A DNA stretch of 64,000 bases from Gallibacterium trehalosifermentans (GTDB taxonomy: Bacteria > Pseudomonadota > Gammaproteobacteria > Enterobacterales > Pasteurellaceae). A program made the translations under genes and the position numbers. Below the pieces are notes generated by a model. It saw only the letters and a list, made by a program, of their open reading frames with translations. It ran no database searches and was not told the origin of the DNA. The stretch lies in NCBI RefSeq assembly GCF_042433055.1, contig NZ_JBHLWB010000001.1:310001-374000 (forward strand), written 5' to 3'. Each line of letters opens with the position of its first letter. Positions within the stretch are counted from its first letter, which is position 1. This document shows positions 56,280 to 64,000 of the stretch, in pieces.

Positions 56280-58010
56280 ATGTTACACATTCTATTACAA
56301 CGAGTGAATTTAAAAAATCTTTTCCTGATTTTTTTTGTTGTGTTTAGTGTCGCAGGGTGTAGTGTTTTATCAGGTTCAGGAAATACTATGTTACAAAACG
56401 ATGCTTACGCTAGCTCAGATTTTTATTTAGATAAAGTCAATAGCAGCCAAAATGATAACGAGCGTACTAATTATCAATTATTAGCTGTGCGTGCTTTATT
56501 AAGTGAAAACAAAATTAATCAAGCAGAGAGTTTATTGTCTTCACTGAAAGATCTTGATAAATCTCAACAACTTGATGCAAGTTTATTAAAAGCGCATTTA
56601 TTATCCGTACAGCGAGATAACCATGGTGCGATAACATTATTAAATACAATAGATCTCAACGTACTAAGTTCTTCACAAAAAGTTCGCTATTATGGGGTGT
56701 TAGCTCAAGTTTCAGAAAATAGTAAAGATTTTGTCGGTGCGATTAATGCACATATTCAGATGGATCGTTTTATTACTGATATGCAACGTAAGCAACAGAA
56801 TAATGATACTATCTGGAGCTTATTGAGAAGTTTAGATAAGAATACGTTAAATAGCTTAATTGTTGAGCCAAATGATATTGTCTTAAAAGGGTGGATTGAT
56901 TTAGCAAAAGTCTATAACGATCATCTCTCACAACCTGAGCAAATGCGCTTTGCGATTCAAAACTGGAAAATGACTTATGCAAACCATTCTGCCGCCTTTT
57001 TACTACCAACTGATTTACGTGGTGTGGTTAACTTTGAAGAATTAACTCTTAAACAAGTCGCTTTATTATTGCCATTAAGTGGTAATGCTCAGTTGATTGG
57101 TAAAATTATTCAACAAGGTTTTAATGATGCTCATGGAAGTTCTTCTGTGATTGTGAAAAATTACGACACTATGAGTGGTATCTCTGTAGTAGATCTTGTA
57201 AATCAGGCGAAGCAAGAGGGGGCTCAAGCGGTTGTTGGTCCGTTATTAAAAGATAATGTGGAAACATTATTAAATAGTAGCGTGATGCAGGGATTAAGCG
57301 TTTTAACCTTGAACACAGCTCCGAGTATGCGACCGTTACAGGGTGTTTGTTATTATGGATTATCGCCAGAAGATGAAGCACAATCTGCTGCAGTAAAAAT
57401 GTGGAATGATGGTGAAACAAATCCAATGGTATTCGCACCACAAAATGATCTTGGACAACGCAGTGCTTCAGCATTTAATGCTAAATGGCAGCGTCTTGCA
57501 GGAACCGACGCAAATACTTATTACTATAGTCTCGTTGATGATATTTTGGCGAATATTAAAAATGCCGCAATGTCAGGTAAGGTGAATGCGATTTATGTTG
57601 TCGCAGATAGTCAACAACTGCAAGAGATCAAAACAGCATTAGATAATTCAGATGCTCATAGCATAGCGATTTATGCAACCTCACGCAGTAATTCAGCTAA
57701 TAATGGTCCTGATTACCGTATAACAATGAATGGGGTGAAATTTAGTGATATTCCATTCTTAAGTGATCTCAACTCAGCAAGTTATCAACAAGCATTAAAA
57801 CTTGCAAACGGTGATTATTCATTACTTCGTTTATATGCGATGGGAGCAGATGCGTGGATCTTAATTAGTAAATTTGCTGAAATGCGTCAAATTCCAGGTT
57901 ATAGCATCAATGGGTTAACGGGAGTATTGCAAGCAGGTGATGGTTGTAATATTGAACGATCAATGACATGGCTACAATATGATAACGGCAATATTAAGAC
58001 GATTAACTAA
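56280..58010 (+). CDS. lpoA: Outer-membrane lipoprotein activator of PBP1A
   Basis: Stimulates peptidoglycan synthesis by PBP1A from the outer membrane. The ATG at 56280 after AGGGA gives 576 residues, near Haemophilus LpoA. The signal ends VAGC (Cys27). An N-terminal TPR-like domain (to about 245) is followed by a periplasmic-binding-protein-like domain (VALLLPLSGNAQLIGKIIQQGFNDA, AQAVVGPLLKDNVETLL, YGLSPEDEAQSAAVKMW, LYAMGADAWILISKF). A start 30 bases earlier has no ribosome site. It is first in the lpoA-yraN-diaA-dolP run, with spacings of five bases or less to yraN and diaA. Confidence 0.96.
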   Translation: MLHILLQRVNLKNLFLIFFVVFSVAGCSVLSGSGNTMLQNDAYASSDFYLDKVNSSQNDNERTNYQLLAVRALLSENKINQAESLLSSLKDLDKSQQLDASLLKAHLLSVQRDNHGAITLLNTIDLNVLSSSQKVRYYGVLAQVSENSKDFVGAINAHIQMDRFITDMQRKQQNNDTIWSLLRSLDKNTLNSLIVEPNDIVLKGWIDLAKVYNDHLSQPEQMRFAIQNWKMTYANHSAAFLLPTDLRGVVNFEELTLKQVALLLPLSGNAQLIGKIIQQGFNDAHGSSSVIVKNYDTMSGISVVDLVNQAKQEGAQAVVGPLLKDNVETLLNSSVMQGLSVLTLNTAPSMRPLQGVCYYGLSPEDEAQSAAVKMWNDGETNPMVFAPQNDLGQRSASAFNAKWQRLAGTDANTYYYSLVDDILANIKNAAMSGKVNAIYVVADSQQLQEIKTALDNSDAHSIAIYATSRSNSANNGPDYRITMNGVKFSDIPFLSDLNSASYQQALKLANGDYSLLRLYAMGADAWILISKFAEMRQIPGYSINGLTGVLQAGDGCNIERSMTWLQYDNGNIKTIN

Positions 58011-58015
58011 TTGAT

Positions 58016-58387
58016 ATGTCATTATTTCGACCAAGACAACAAGGTGGCGAGTTTGAACAACAAGCTCGCCATTTTTTAGAACAAAAAGGATTAATTTTTA
58101 TTGCTGCCAATCAAACTTTTCGTTGTGGAGAACTTGATTTAGTTATGCGCGAGCAGCAGACCATTGTCTTTGTTGAGGTTCGTCAACGAAAAAGTAAGCG
58201 TTTTGGTTCAGCAGTAGAAAGTATCTCTTGGGCAAAACAACAGAAATGGTTAAAAGCTGCTAATTTATGGCTGAGTCAGTATAATCAAAGTTTAGATACC
58301 GTAGATTGCCGATTTGATGTGGTTGCATTTGATGGTATTGATCATCAAATTACTTGGTTAAAAAATTTTATTGAGCTGAATGATTGA
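58016..58387 (+). CDS. yraN: YraN/UPF0102 nuclease-fold protein
   Basis: 123-residue protein with an endonuclease-like (PD-(D/E)XK) core: GEFEQQARHFLEQKGL, then FRCGELDLVMREQQTIVFVEVRQRKS, which includes the E-x-D...E-V-R pattern, and VDCRFDVVAFDG. The molecular role is unsettled in the family. It sits between lpoA and diaA as in E. coli; its stop lies just upstream of the diaA ATG. Confidence 0.94.
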   Translation: MSLFRPRQQGGEFEQQARHFLEQKGLIFIAANQTFRCGELDLVMREQQTIVFVEVRQRKSKRFGSAVESISWAKQQKWLKAANLWLSQYNQSLDTVDCRFDVVAFDGIDHQITWLKNFIELND

Positions 58388-58392
58388 GAAAT

Positions 58393-58971
58393 ATGTTAGA
58401 GAGAATAAAAGCATTATATGAAGAGAGTATCAAAGGACATATTGCAACAGCTGCAGTGATTCCAGAGATCTTAGCAAAAACCACTAATGAATTAACACAA
58501 TGTTTATTGAGAGGGAATAAAATTGCTGTTTTTGGTTATGGACGTTCTACTGCTAATGCGCAATTATTGGTAGCGAATTTAATTAATCGCTATCAATTAG
58601 CGCGACCAAGTTTTCCAGCGGTATCGCTAGGTTTAGAGGGAACGGTAGGGGCGGCATTATTGAGTGATAATAATTTGCTAGAAGCATACCAAAAACAGTT
58701 TAATGCAATGGTACAGTCTGGTGATATTTTAGTGGTATTAACCCCCGATACGGAAGAGATTTCACTTTCTCTGATCCGTTATGCAAAAGAAAAAGATATT
58801 TTAGTAGTTGCATTAACAGGGGATAAAAGCGATCATTTAAACGGTTTATTAGATGAAAATGATATTAATATCGCTGTTCCCGTACAAAAAGAAGTGCGAG
58901 TATTAGAACAACATCTCTTTATTATTAATACCTTGTGCGAATTAATTGATTTTTCGCTGTTTTCTCATTAA
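58393..58971 (+). CDS. diaA: SIS-domain protein DiaA (DnaA initiator-associating)
   Basis: In E. coli a tetrameric SIS-fold protein that binds DnaA and promotes timely initiation at oriC. The 192 residues from ATG 58393 (MLERIKALYEESIKGH) align with E. coli DiaA from its first residue, so I reject the TTG nine bases upstream. The core reads GNKIAVFGYGRSTANAQLLVANLINRYQLARPS, with DILVVALTGDKSDHLNGLL. It has Tyr in FGYGRST where E. coli has Asn (CGNGTS), a mild departure from the usual sugar-phosphate loop. Confidence 0.93.
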   Translation: MLERIKALYEESIKGHIATAAVIPEILAKTTNELTQCLLRGNKIAVFGYGRSTANAQLLVANLINRYQLARPSFPAVSLGLEGTVGAALLSDNNLLEAYQKQFNAMVQSGDILVVLTPDTEEISLSLIRYAKEKDILVVALTGDKSDHLNGLLDENDINIAVPVQKEVRVLEQHLFIINTLCELIDFSLFSH

Positions 58972-58990
58972 TCCCAAAAAGGAGGCAATA

Positions 58991-59581
58991 ATGCGTAATC
59001 GTCAATGGAAAAAATTAATAAAAGTGAGTGCAACAGTAGGGGCTGTTTTATTATTACAAGGGTGTGTCGCTGCAGTGGTTGGTGGCGGCGCTTTCGCAAC
59101 AAAAGTTATCACAGATCCGCGTACTACAGGAACGCAAATTGATGATCAAACATTAGAGTTACGTGTAACAGATGTATTACGTAAAGACAAACAACTTAAT
59201 TCTCAAGCACATATTAATGCTATTGTTTACAATGCGAGAGTATTATTAGTTGGGCAAGCGCCAAATGAAAGTTTACGCGAAGTGGCAACTAGCTTAGCAA
59301 GAGGGGTAAAAGATATTGCTGATGTGTATAATCAAATTGAAATTGCACCAAAAGTAAGTTTTACTCAGGTAAGTCAAGATACTTGGATTACAACACAAGC
59401 AAAATCTAAACTCTTTGTAAATGGCAATGTAAAAGCAACTGATGTGAAAGTAATCACTGAAAATGGCATTGTTTATTTATTAGGGCGTTTGACGCAAGCA
59501 CAAGCGAATGCTGCAGTAGAGGCAGTACGTAATATTAGTGGCGTGAAAAAAGTTGTAAAAGTCTTTACCTATTTAAATTAA
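58991..59581 (+). CDS. dolP: BON-domain outer-membrane lipoprotein DolP
   Basis: Envelope-integrity lipoprotein (formerly YraP) that in E. coli associates with division sites and the BAM complex. The 196 residues have a lipoprotein signal (LLLQGC, Cys25) and two BON domains: about 50-115 (DDQTLELRVTDVLRKDKQL...VYNARVLLVGQ) and about 128-194 (DTWITTQAKSKLF...ENGIVYLLGRLTQAQANAAVEAVRNISGVKKVVKVF). The ATG at 58991 follows AAGGAGG. A plus-strand terminator follows. Confidence 0.95.
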   Translation: MRNRQWKKLIKVSATVGAVLLLQGCVAAVVGGGAFATKVITDPRTTGTQIDDQTLELRVTDVLRKDKQLNSQAHINAIVYNARVLLVGQAPNESLREVATSLARGVKDIADVYNQIEIAPKVSFTQVSQDTWITTQAKSKLFVNGNVKATDVKVITENGIVYLLGRLTQAQANAAVEAVRNISGVKKVVKVFTYLN

Positions 59582-59589
59582 GAATAGAT

Positions 59590-59629
59590 AAATGCCTTAA
59601 ATCGTTTCACTGTTTAAGGCATTTTTGTT
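59590..59629 (+). terminator. Terminator after dolP
   Basis: AAATGCCTTAAA (59590-59601) pairs perfectly with TTTAAGGCATTT (59613-59624), followed by TTGTT. Confidence 0.85.
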
Positions 59630-59647
59630 ACTAATCTCAGTGTCATC

Positions 59648-59682
59648 AACAAAAATAAAGATAGTGAATGTACTATTCACTA
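59648..59682 (-). terminator. Terminator after the e(P4) lipoprotein gene
   Basis: On the minus strand TAGTGAAT (59682-59675) pairs with ATTCACTA (59669-59662) around five bases, then TCTTTATTTTTG. Confidence 0.7.
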
Positions 59683-59714
59683 CCTAAATTTACTCATTTA
59701 GCAAGATGTTGAGA

Positions 59715-60533
59715 CTATTTACCGTCCCAAGCATTTAACGCTTCTTCACGGATCTTTAATTTTTCAGTATTGGATTTATTAAAGTAGTTTGGCGCTAAAC
59801 CACCTTCCCAATCACCATAGTTTGGATTTGGTAAAATAATATATTGTTTGCCAAACTTATTTTGATTTTCGCTAACAAAATGGCGACGTTCTGCGTTAGA
59901 TTTACGGTAAGTTGCATCACCATAATCGTTAAGATTATCCCCAACAAACATGACAATTTCATACCCCATCTTTTCAATTTCGGCAAAACGCGCAGATTTT
60001 GCGGATTTATCTTTTTTCAAGAGTAATGTTTTCTCATTCACGCCAGTGAATCCTAAACGTTTCATATCATCAATCGTTCCCGCTTTTTCATTGCTATCTT
60101 TACGATTTGAAACATAAAACATTGTGCCACCATGACTATTCACATAGTTAGCAAATTCTACGGCGCCAGGAATCGCAGCAGTTTGACGTGCATCGACCCA
60201 TTTTGTCCATGTCTCACCACTAAAAGGTTGGAGATGTTTTGCTTGCCAAGCTGCATAGGCACTGTTATCTAATAACGTCTCATCTAAATCAGATACCACT
60301 GCTTTTTTCTTGCCTTTTTGCACTTTGGCATGATCAAAACTGACTTTAGCGATGTTAAAGGCTTGGTAAGCCAATGCCTGATATTCACCAGATTGCTGCA
60401 GCCAATTTACTCCAAAAGTGGTCTGATCAACTAGGCGTTGCTCAGCCTGTTTTTCAGTATATTGTTGACTGCTACAAGCAGATAATGCTAATACAGCAGA
60501 AATAGTTAAAAGAGTTAATTTTAAGCCTTTCAT
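59715..60533 (-). CDS. hel: Lipoprotein e(P4), acid phosphatase / NMN 5'-nucleotidase
   Basis: Outer-membrane class C acid phosphatase. In Haemophilus it converts extracellular NADP and NMN to nicotinamide riboside for uptake, which matters in NAD-dependent Pasteurellaceae. The 272 residues have a lipoprotein signal ending LSAC (Cys20), and the HAD/DDDD motifs VVSDLDETLLDN (Asp82, Asp84) and VMFVGDNLNDYGD (Asp199, Asp203). AAGGAG precedes the ATG. A strong CRP-like site lies about 75 bases upstream. Whether this organism needs NAD cannot be judged from the window. Confidence 0.95.
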   Translation of the reverse strand: MKGLKLTLLTISAVLALSACSSQQYTEKQAEQRLVDQTTFGVNWLQQSGEYQALAYQAFNIAKVSFDHAKVQKGKKKAVVSDLDETLLDNSAYAAWQAKHLQPFSGETWTKWVDARQTAAIPGAVEFANYVNSHGGTMFYVSNRKDSNEKAGTIDDMKRLGFTGVNEKTLLLKKDKSAKSARFAEIEKMGYEIVMFVGDNLNDYGDATYRKSNAERRHFVSENQNKFGKQYIILPNPNYGDWEGGLAPNYFNKSNTEKLKIREEALNAWDGK

Positions 60534-60607
60534 TGTCTTCTCCTTGAAGTGATTTTAATAATCTTGGATATTGTACGCTTTTCAGGAATAAGGTGCTGGT
60601 TATAATT

Positions 60608-60623
60608 CGTGATTTAGATCACA
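60608..60623. promoter_or_regulatory. Candidate CRP site between hel and grxD
   Basis: CGTGA-TTTAGA-TCACA matches 9 of 10 core positions of the CRP consensus and is flanked by AAATTT. It lies about 50 bases upstream of a TACAAT-like -10 box (minus strand, 60575-60570) for hel, and about 130 bases before the grxD promoter. Control of hel is the likelier role. Confidence 0.6.
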
Positions 60624-60719
60624 AATTTAACGATTGAAGAGTGAAGAGAACACTTATCTCAGTAAAGAGGATAGTTTGAGTAAAAAGCATAAAAGCGGCG
60701 AGTAATCACCTAAGCAAGA

Positions 60720-60748
60720 TTGGTTTATTTCTAGGCTTATGCTACAAT
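60720..60748 (+). promoter_or_regulatory. Promoter of grxD
   Basis: TTGGTT (60720-60725) and TACAAT (60743-60748) have a 17-base spacer, within an extended TATGC-TACAAT context, about 40 bases before the ATG. Confidence 0.6.
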
Positions 60749-60790
60749 CTCGACACTTTTTGTCTTATCGTATAGCGTGAGGTTAAACAA

Positions 60791-61129
60791 ATGGAAACTA
60801 TCGAAAGAATTAAACAGCAATTAAGTGAAAATCCAATTATTCTTTATATGAAAGGCTCACCAAAATTCCCATCATGTGGATTTTCTGCAAGAGCAGTAGA
60901 AGCCATTATTAATTGCCAAGTGCCGTTTGGTTATGTAGATATTTTGCAACACCCAGATATTCGAGCGGAATTACCAAAATTTGCAAATTGGCCAACTTTT
61001 CCACAGTTATGGGTAGAGGGGGAGTTGATTGGTGGGTGTGATATTATTATGGAGATGTTCCAAAAGGGTGAATTACAACCATTATTAAAAGAAACTGCCG
61101 CAAAATATGCAGATCAAGAACAAGCTTAA
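60791..61129 (+). CDS. grxD: Monothiol glutaredoxin, CGFS type (Grx4)
   Basis: Iron-sulfur cluster carrier. The 112 residues contain the CGFS active site (Cys29) in KFPSCGFSARA, together with MKGSP, NWPTFPQLWVEGELIGGCDIIMEMF and the glutathione-binding TFPQ segment. In E. coli, Grx4 exchanges 2Fe-2S clusters with BolA-family proteins. The gene has its own promoter and terminator. Confidence 0.97.
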   Translation: METIERIKQQLSENPIILYMKGSPKFPSCGFSARAVEAIINCQVPFGYVDILQHPDIRAELPKFANWPTFPQLWVEGELIGGCDIIMEMFQKGELQPLLKETAAKYADQEQA

Positions 61130-61141
61130 TAGATCATAAAC

Positions 61142-61169
61142 AGCCCTCGACAATGAGGGCTATTTTTTG
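61142..61169 (+). terminator. Terminator after grxD
   Basis: AGCCCTC (61142-61148) pairs with GAGGGCT (61155-61161), followed by ATTTTTTG. It overlaps the leader of the next gene. Confidence 0.85.
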
Positions 61170-61178
61170 AGGGTTATG

Positions 61179-61841
61179 ATGCAAAAAAATCTGACTTTTT
61201 ATTTTTTACGCCATGGTAGAACAGAATGGAATGAAAAGGGGCTGTTACAAGGGCAAGGGGATTCCCCTTTGACTGTAGAGGGCGTAAACGGTGCTTTGGC
61301 AGCAGGGCAGGCATTAAACGATATTCCATTTATTGCTGCTTATTCTAGCTGTTTGCAACGTACGATTACTACCGCGCGTCATGTGATTGGCTCGCGTGAT
61401 ATTCCTTTATTCCAGCATCAAGGGCTAAATGAACAATTTTTTGGTCAATGGGAAGGGATTCAGGTTGATACCATTCGGCATACAGCGCCATTCCAACATT
61501 TGGTCAAACAACCTGAGATATATGATCAGCATATTGCTGAATATAATCAAGGTGAGCCATTTAGTGCATTAGCCGCTCGTTCATGGCAAGCCGTGCAAGA
61601 TATGATTCGAGTGCATCAACAAGGAAATATTTTAATTGTTTCACACGGACATACCTTACGTTTATTACTTGCCTTATTAGGCGGACATACTTGGCAAACT
61701 CATCGCCAACCTGATGTCAGCGAGAGTTTGATTAATTGCAGTATTAGTGTGGTCAATTATCAACAAAATGGTGAGGAAAAACAGTTCAACATTGAACGTA
61801 TCAATGATACGGCACATTTATCTATTGCCACGCCATTATAA
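61179..61841 (+). CDS. Histidine phosphatase / phosphoglycerate-mutase-like protein
   Basis: 220-residue member of the histidine phosphatase superfamily. It has R11-H12-G13 in FYFLRHGRTEWNEKGLLQGQGDSPLT, SSCLQRTITTARHV, and the second catalytic histidine in ILIVSHGHTLRLLLALLGG. It resembles GpmB-type or broad phosphatases; the true substrate cannot be told from sequence. I chose ATG 61179, five bases after GAGGG. ATG 61176 and TTG 61167 are alternatives, the latter overlapping the grxD terminator. Confidence 0.88.
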   Translation: MQKNLTFYFLRHGRTEWNEKGLLQGQGDSPLTVEGVNGALAAGQALNDIPFIAAYSSCLQRTITTARHVIGSRDIPLFQHQGLNEQFFGQWEGIQVDTIRHTAPFQHLVKQPEIYDQHIAEYNQGEPFSALAARSWQAVQDMIRVHQQGNILIVSHGHTLRLLLALLGGHTWQTHRQPDVSESLINCSISVVNYQQNGEEKQFNIERINDTAHLSIATPL

Positions 61842-62314
<473 letters not shown>

Positions 62315-63406
62315 ATGGGAAAATTTAAAAAAGTTGCTGCGGTTGTCGCCGCTATTTTCGTGCTTGCTGGTTGTTCCTCAGCAAATCACTCAGATACTAA
62401 TCTTTCGCAACGTTCATTATATGAACAATTAGGGGCAGTTTATCAAGGGCGTAGTTATATGAGAGCGCCTTTAACGCCAGTTGGCATGGTGGAAAATCAT
62501 AGTGCAGTCGTGAATCAAGGCGATTTTCTCACACAGCTAAGTATGATCAGTAGTGTTTCACCACGCTTAACTGCAGCATATCGAGATACATACGATAAAA
62601 TTACCAGTTGGGTATTAGCGGGAGCAGAGATTTCTCAATTAAATTATTTTGGCATTGGGATTCAAAAAATGGCAGGCGAAGATGGTTTCCAAAATGTCTT
62701 AATGACGGGTTACTATTCTCCTGTTATTCATGCTCGCCGTACACCACAAGGGAAGTATCAACACCCAATTTATGCCATGCCACGCGCGAAACGTTTTTCT
62801 CGTGCGCAAATTTATGCAGGGGTATTAAATGGGAAAGGATTGGAACTTGCTTATAGTGATTCCATGCTAGATAACTTTTTATTAGGCGTACAGGGCAGCG
62901 GTTATATTGACTTTGGAAACAATGAGTTAACCTATTTTGCCTATGCAGGACAAAATGGTTTTCCTTATACTAGCGTTGGACGCTTGTTAGTCGAAGATGG
63001 CGAAATTCCGAAAGAGAAAATGTCGATACAAGCGATTAAAGAATGGGCGACGAATAATCCACACCGCTTACAAGGGTTATTAGAACGTAATGAATCTTAT
63101 GTCTTTTTCAAGAATGTACCAAATGGCAAGGTAAAAGGTTCAGCAGGGGTACCGTTAGTCCCATTAGCTTCAGTCGCATCTGATCGCAGTTTAATACCAT
63201 CAGGAACCGTATTATTGGTGGAAATGCCAGAAATTGATGATGAAGGGAAGTGGAAAGGCACCCATCAGTTGCGTTTAATGGTGGCATTAGATGTCGGTGG
63301 TGCTGTAAAAGGGCAACATTTCGATTTATATCAAGGGATTGGCGAGCAAGCAGGGCACGTTGCAGGCTTGTTAAAACATTATGGACGCGTTTGGGTATTA
63401 AATTAA
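62315..63406 (+). CDS. mltA: Membrane-bound lytic murein transglycosylase A
   Basis: Outer-membrane lipoprotein that cleaves glycan strands of peptidoglycan to form 1,6-anhydro-muropeptides. The 363 residues have a lipoprotein signal ending LAGC (Cys20). The MltA domain reads LMTGYYSPVIHARRTPQGKYQHPIYAMP, QGSGYIDFGNNELTYFAYAGQNGFPYTSVGRLLV, and a 3D domain near the end with the aspartates in VALDVGGAVKGQHFDLYQG. The gene ends three bases before the tcdA ATG, as expected for the mltA-tcdA pair in this group. Confidence 0.95.
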   Translation: MGKFKKVAAVVAAIFVLAGCSSANHSDTNLSQRSLYEQLGAVYQGRSYMRAPLTPVGMVENHSAVVNQGDFLTQLSMISSVSPRLTAAYRDTYDKITSWVLAGAEISQLNYFGIGIQKMAGEDGFQNVLMTGYYSPVIHARRTPQGKYQHPIYAMPRAKRFSRAQIYAGVLNGKGLELAYSDSMLDNFLLGVQGSGYIDFGNNELTYFAYAGQNGFPYTSVGRLLVEDGEIPKEKMSIQAIKEWATNNPHRLQGLLERNESYVFFKNVPNGKVKGSAGVPLVPLASVASDRSLIPSGTVLLVEMPEIDDEGKWKGTHQLRLMVALDVGGAVKGQHFDLYQGIGEQAGHVAGLLKHYGRVWVLN

Positions 63407-63409
63407 GCA

Positions 63410-64000
63410 ATGGCTCGAGTAGATAATTTTGCACAACGTTTTGCTGGAATTGGACGTTTGTATGGTGAAGAGGCTTTACAACGTTTACGCAAAACACACG
63501 TTTGTGTGATTGGCATTGGTGGCGTAGGTTCTTGGGTGGTTGAAGCATTGGCACGCTCAGGGGTTGGTAAATTAACCTTAATTGATATGGACGATATTTG
63601 TGTAACGAATGTCAATCGCCAAATTCATGCGGTTACAGAAAATATTGGCGCACTAAAAACAGAAGTGATGCAACAACGTGTTTTGAGTATTAATCCAGAA
63701 GCACAGGTTGAGATTATTGATGATTTTTTGACAACAGAAAATCTCGCCGATTATTTGTTACGCGGTTACGATTATGTGGTCGATGCGATTGATAGTGTGA
63801 AAGTAAAAGCAGCATTATTAGCATTTTGTAAGCGTAATAAAATTAAAGTGATTACCACGGGTGGCGCGGGCGGACAAACCGCTCCAAGTCAAATTCAAAT
63901 TAAAGATTTGAGTAAAACTATTCAAGACCCATTAGCGGCAAAAGTGCGCTATTTGTTACGCAAACAATATGGTTTTACTGATAATCCACAACGTAAATTT
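63410..64000 (+). CDS. tcdA: tRNA threonylcarbamoyladenosine dehydratase, 3' part cut by window edge
   Basis: E1-like ATP-dependent enzyme that cyclises t6A37 of tRNA to ct6A. 197 codons are visible from the ATG at 63410. The nucleotide loop VCVIGIGGVGSWVVEALARSG, DMDDICVTNVNRQIHA and the DAIDSVKVKAALLAFCKRNKI segment match TcdA (CsdL/YgdL). The gene is open at the right edge, so about 60-70 residues are missing. It is coupled to mltA with a three-base gap. Confidence 0.95.
   Translation, partial: MARVDNFAQRFAGIGRLYGEEALQRLRKTHVCVIGIGGVGSWVVEALARSGVGKLTLIDMDDICVTNVNRQIHAVTENIGALKTEVMQQRVLSINPEAQVEIIDDFLTTENLADYLLRGYDYVVDAIDSVKVKAALLAFCKRNKIKVITTGGAGGQTAPSQIQIKDLSKTIQDPLAAKVRYLLRKQYGFTDNPQRKF

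Overview
The window looks like chromosome of an AT-rich member of the Pasteurellaceae. The housekeeping genes closely match Haemophilus, Pasteurella and E. coli families, the gene order glgB-glgX-glgC-glgA-glgP is the Pasteurellaceae one, and lipoprotein e(P4) is present. A complete F17-like fimbrial operon points towards Gallibacterium (flfA) or a near relative. That genus call is an inference from remembered protein families, not from a search.

Layout. 1-2180: minus-strand classical autotransporter, cut by the left edge. 2.4-6.2 kb: pepN and pyrD. 6.3-8.2 kb: a compact type II restriction-modification pair. 8.4-9.6 kb: an acetyltransferase and an isochorismatase-like hydrolase. 9.8-22.0 kb: the glycogen operon, in which malQ and glgB form one reading frame, followed by glgX, glgC, glgA and glgP. 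22.0-22.6 kb: palindromic repeat element and a run of N. 22.7-27.8 kb: F17-like fimbrial operon (major subunit, chaperone, usher, adhesin). 28.0-32.4 kb: pheS-pheT-ihfA behind a Phe-rich leader peptide and attenuator, then an NlpC/P60 lipoprotein. 32.7-37.0 kb: a second autotransporter whose signal-peptide region holds a tract of ten G that puts it out of frame. 37.2-41.4 kb: ppnN, queF, a zinc-ribbon gene with an in-frame TGA, yqcC and truC. 41.6-45.7 kb: TAXI-type TRAP transporter plus universal stress protein. 45.8-49.4 kb: folX, yhhT, sixA, pykA. 49.6-50.9 kb: orphan ATPase next to tRNA-Val. 51.1-54.0 kb: asnS and an Mlc-like regulator. 54.2-59.6 kb: a small membrane protein, an esterase and rsmI on minus; lpoA, yraN, diaA and dolP on plus. 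59.7-64.0 kb: e(P4) lipoprotein, grxD, a phosphoglycerate-mutase-like phosphatase, tRNA-fMet, mltA and the start of tcdA.

How it works together. The glg block both makes (GlgC, GlgA, GlgB) and degrades (GlgP, GlgX, MalQ) glycogen, and a CRP-like site lies upstream. The surface genes (two autotransporters and the fimbriae) carry the variable features: the poly-G tract, the repeats and the assembly gap. The most notable observations are the phase-variable autotransporter caught in the OFF frame, the MalQ-GlgB fusion with a relict internal ribosome site, the TGA splitting a four-cysteine zinc ribbon, and an Mlc homologue lacking its zinc ligands. No insertion sequence, prophage, CRISPR array or rRNA operon was seen.
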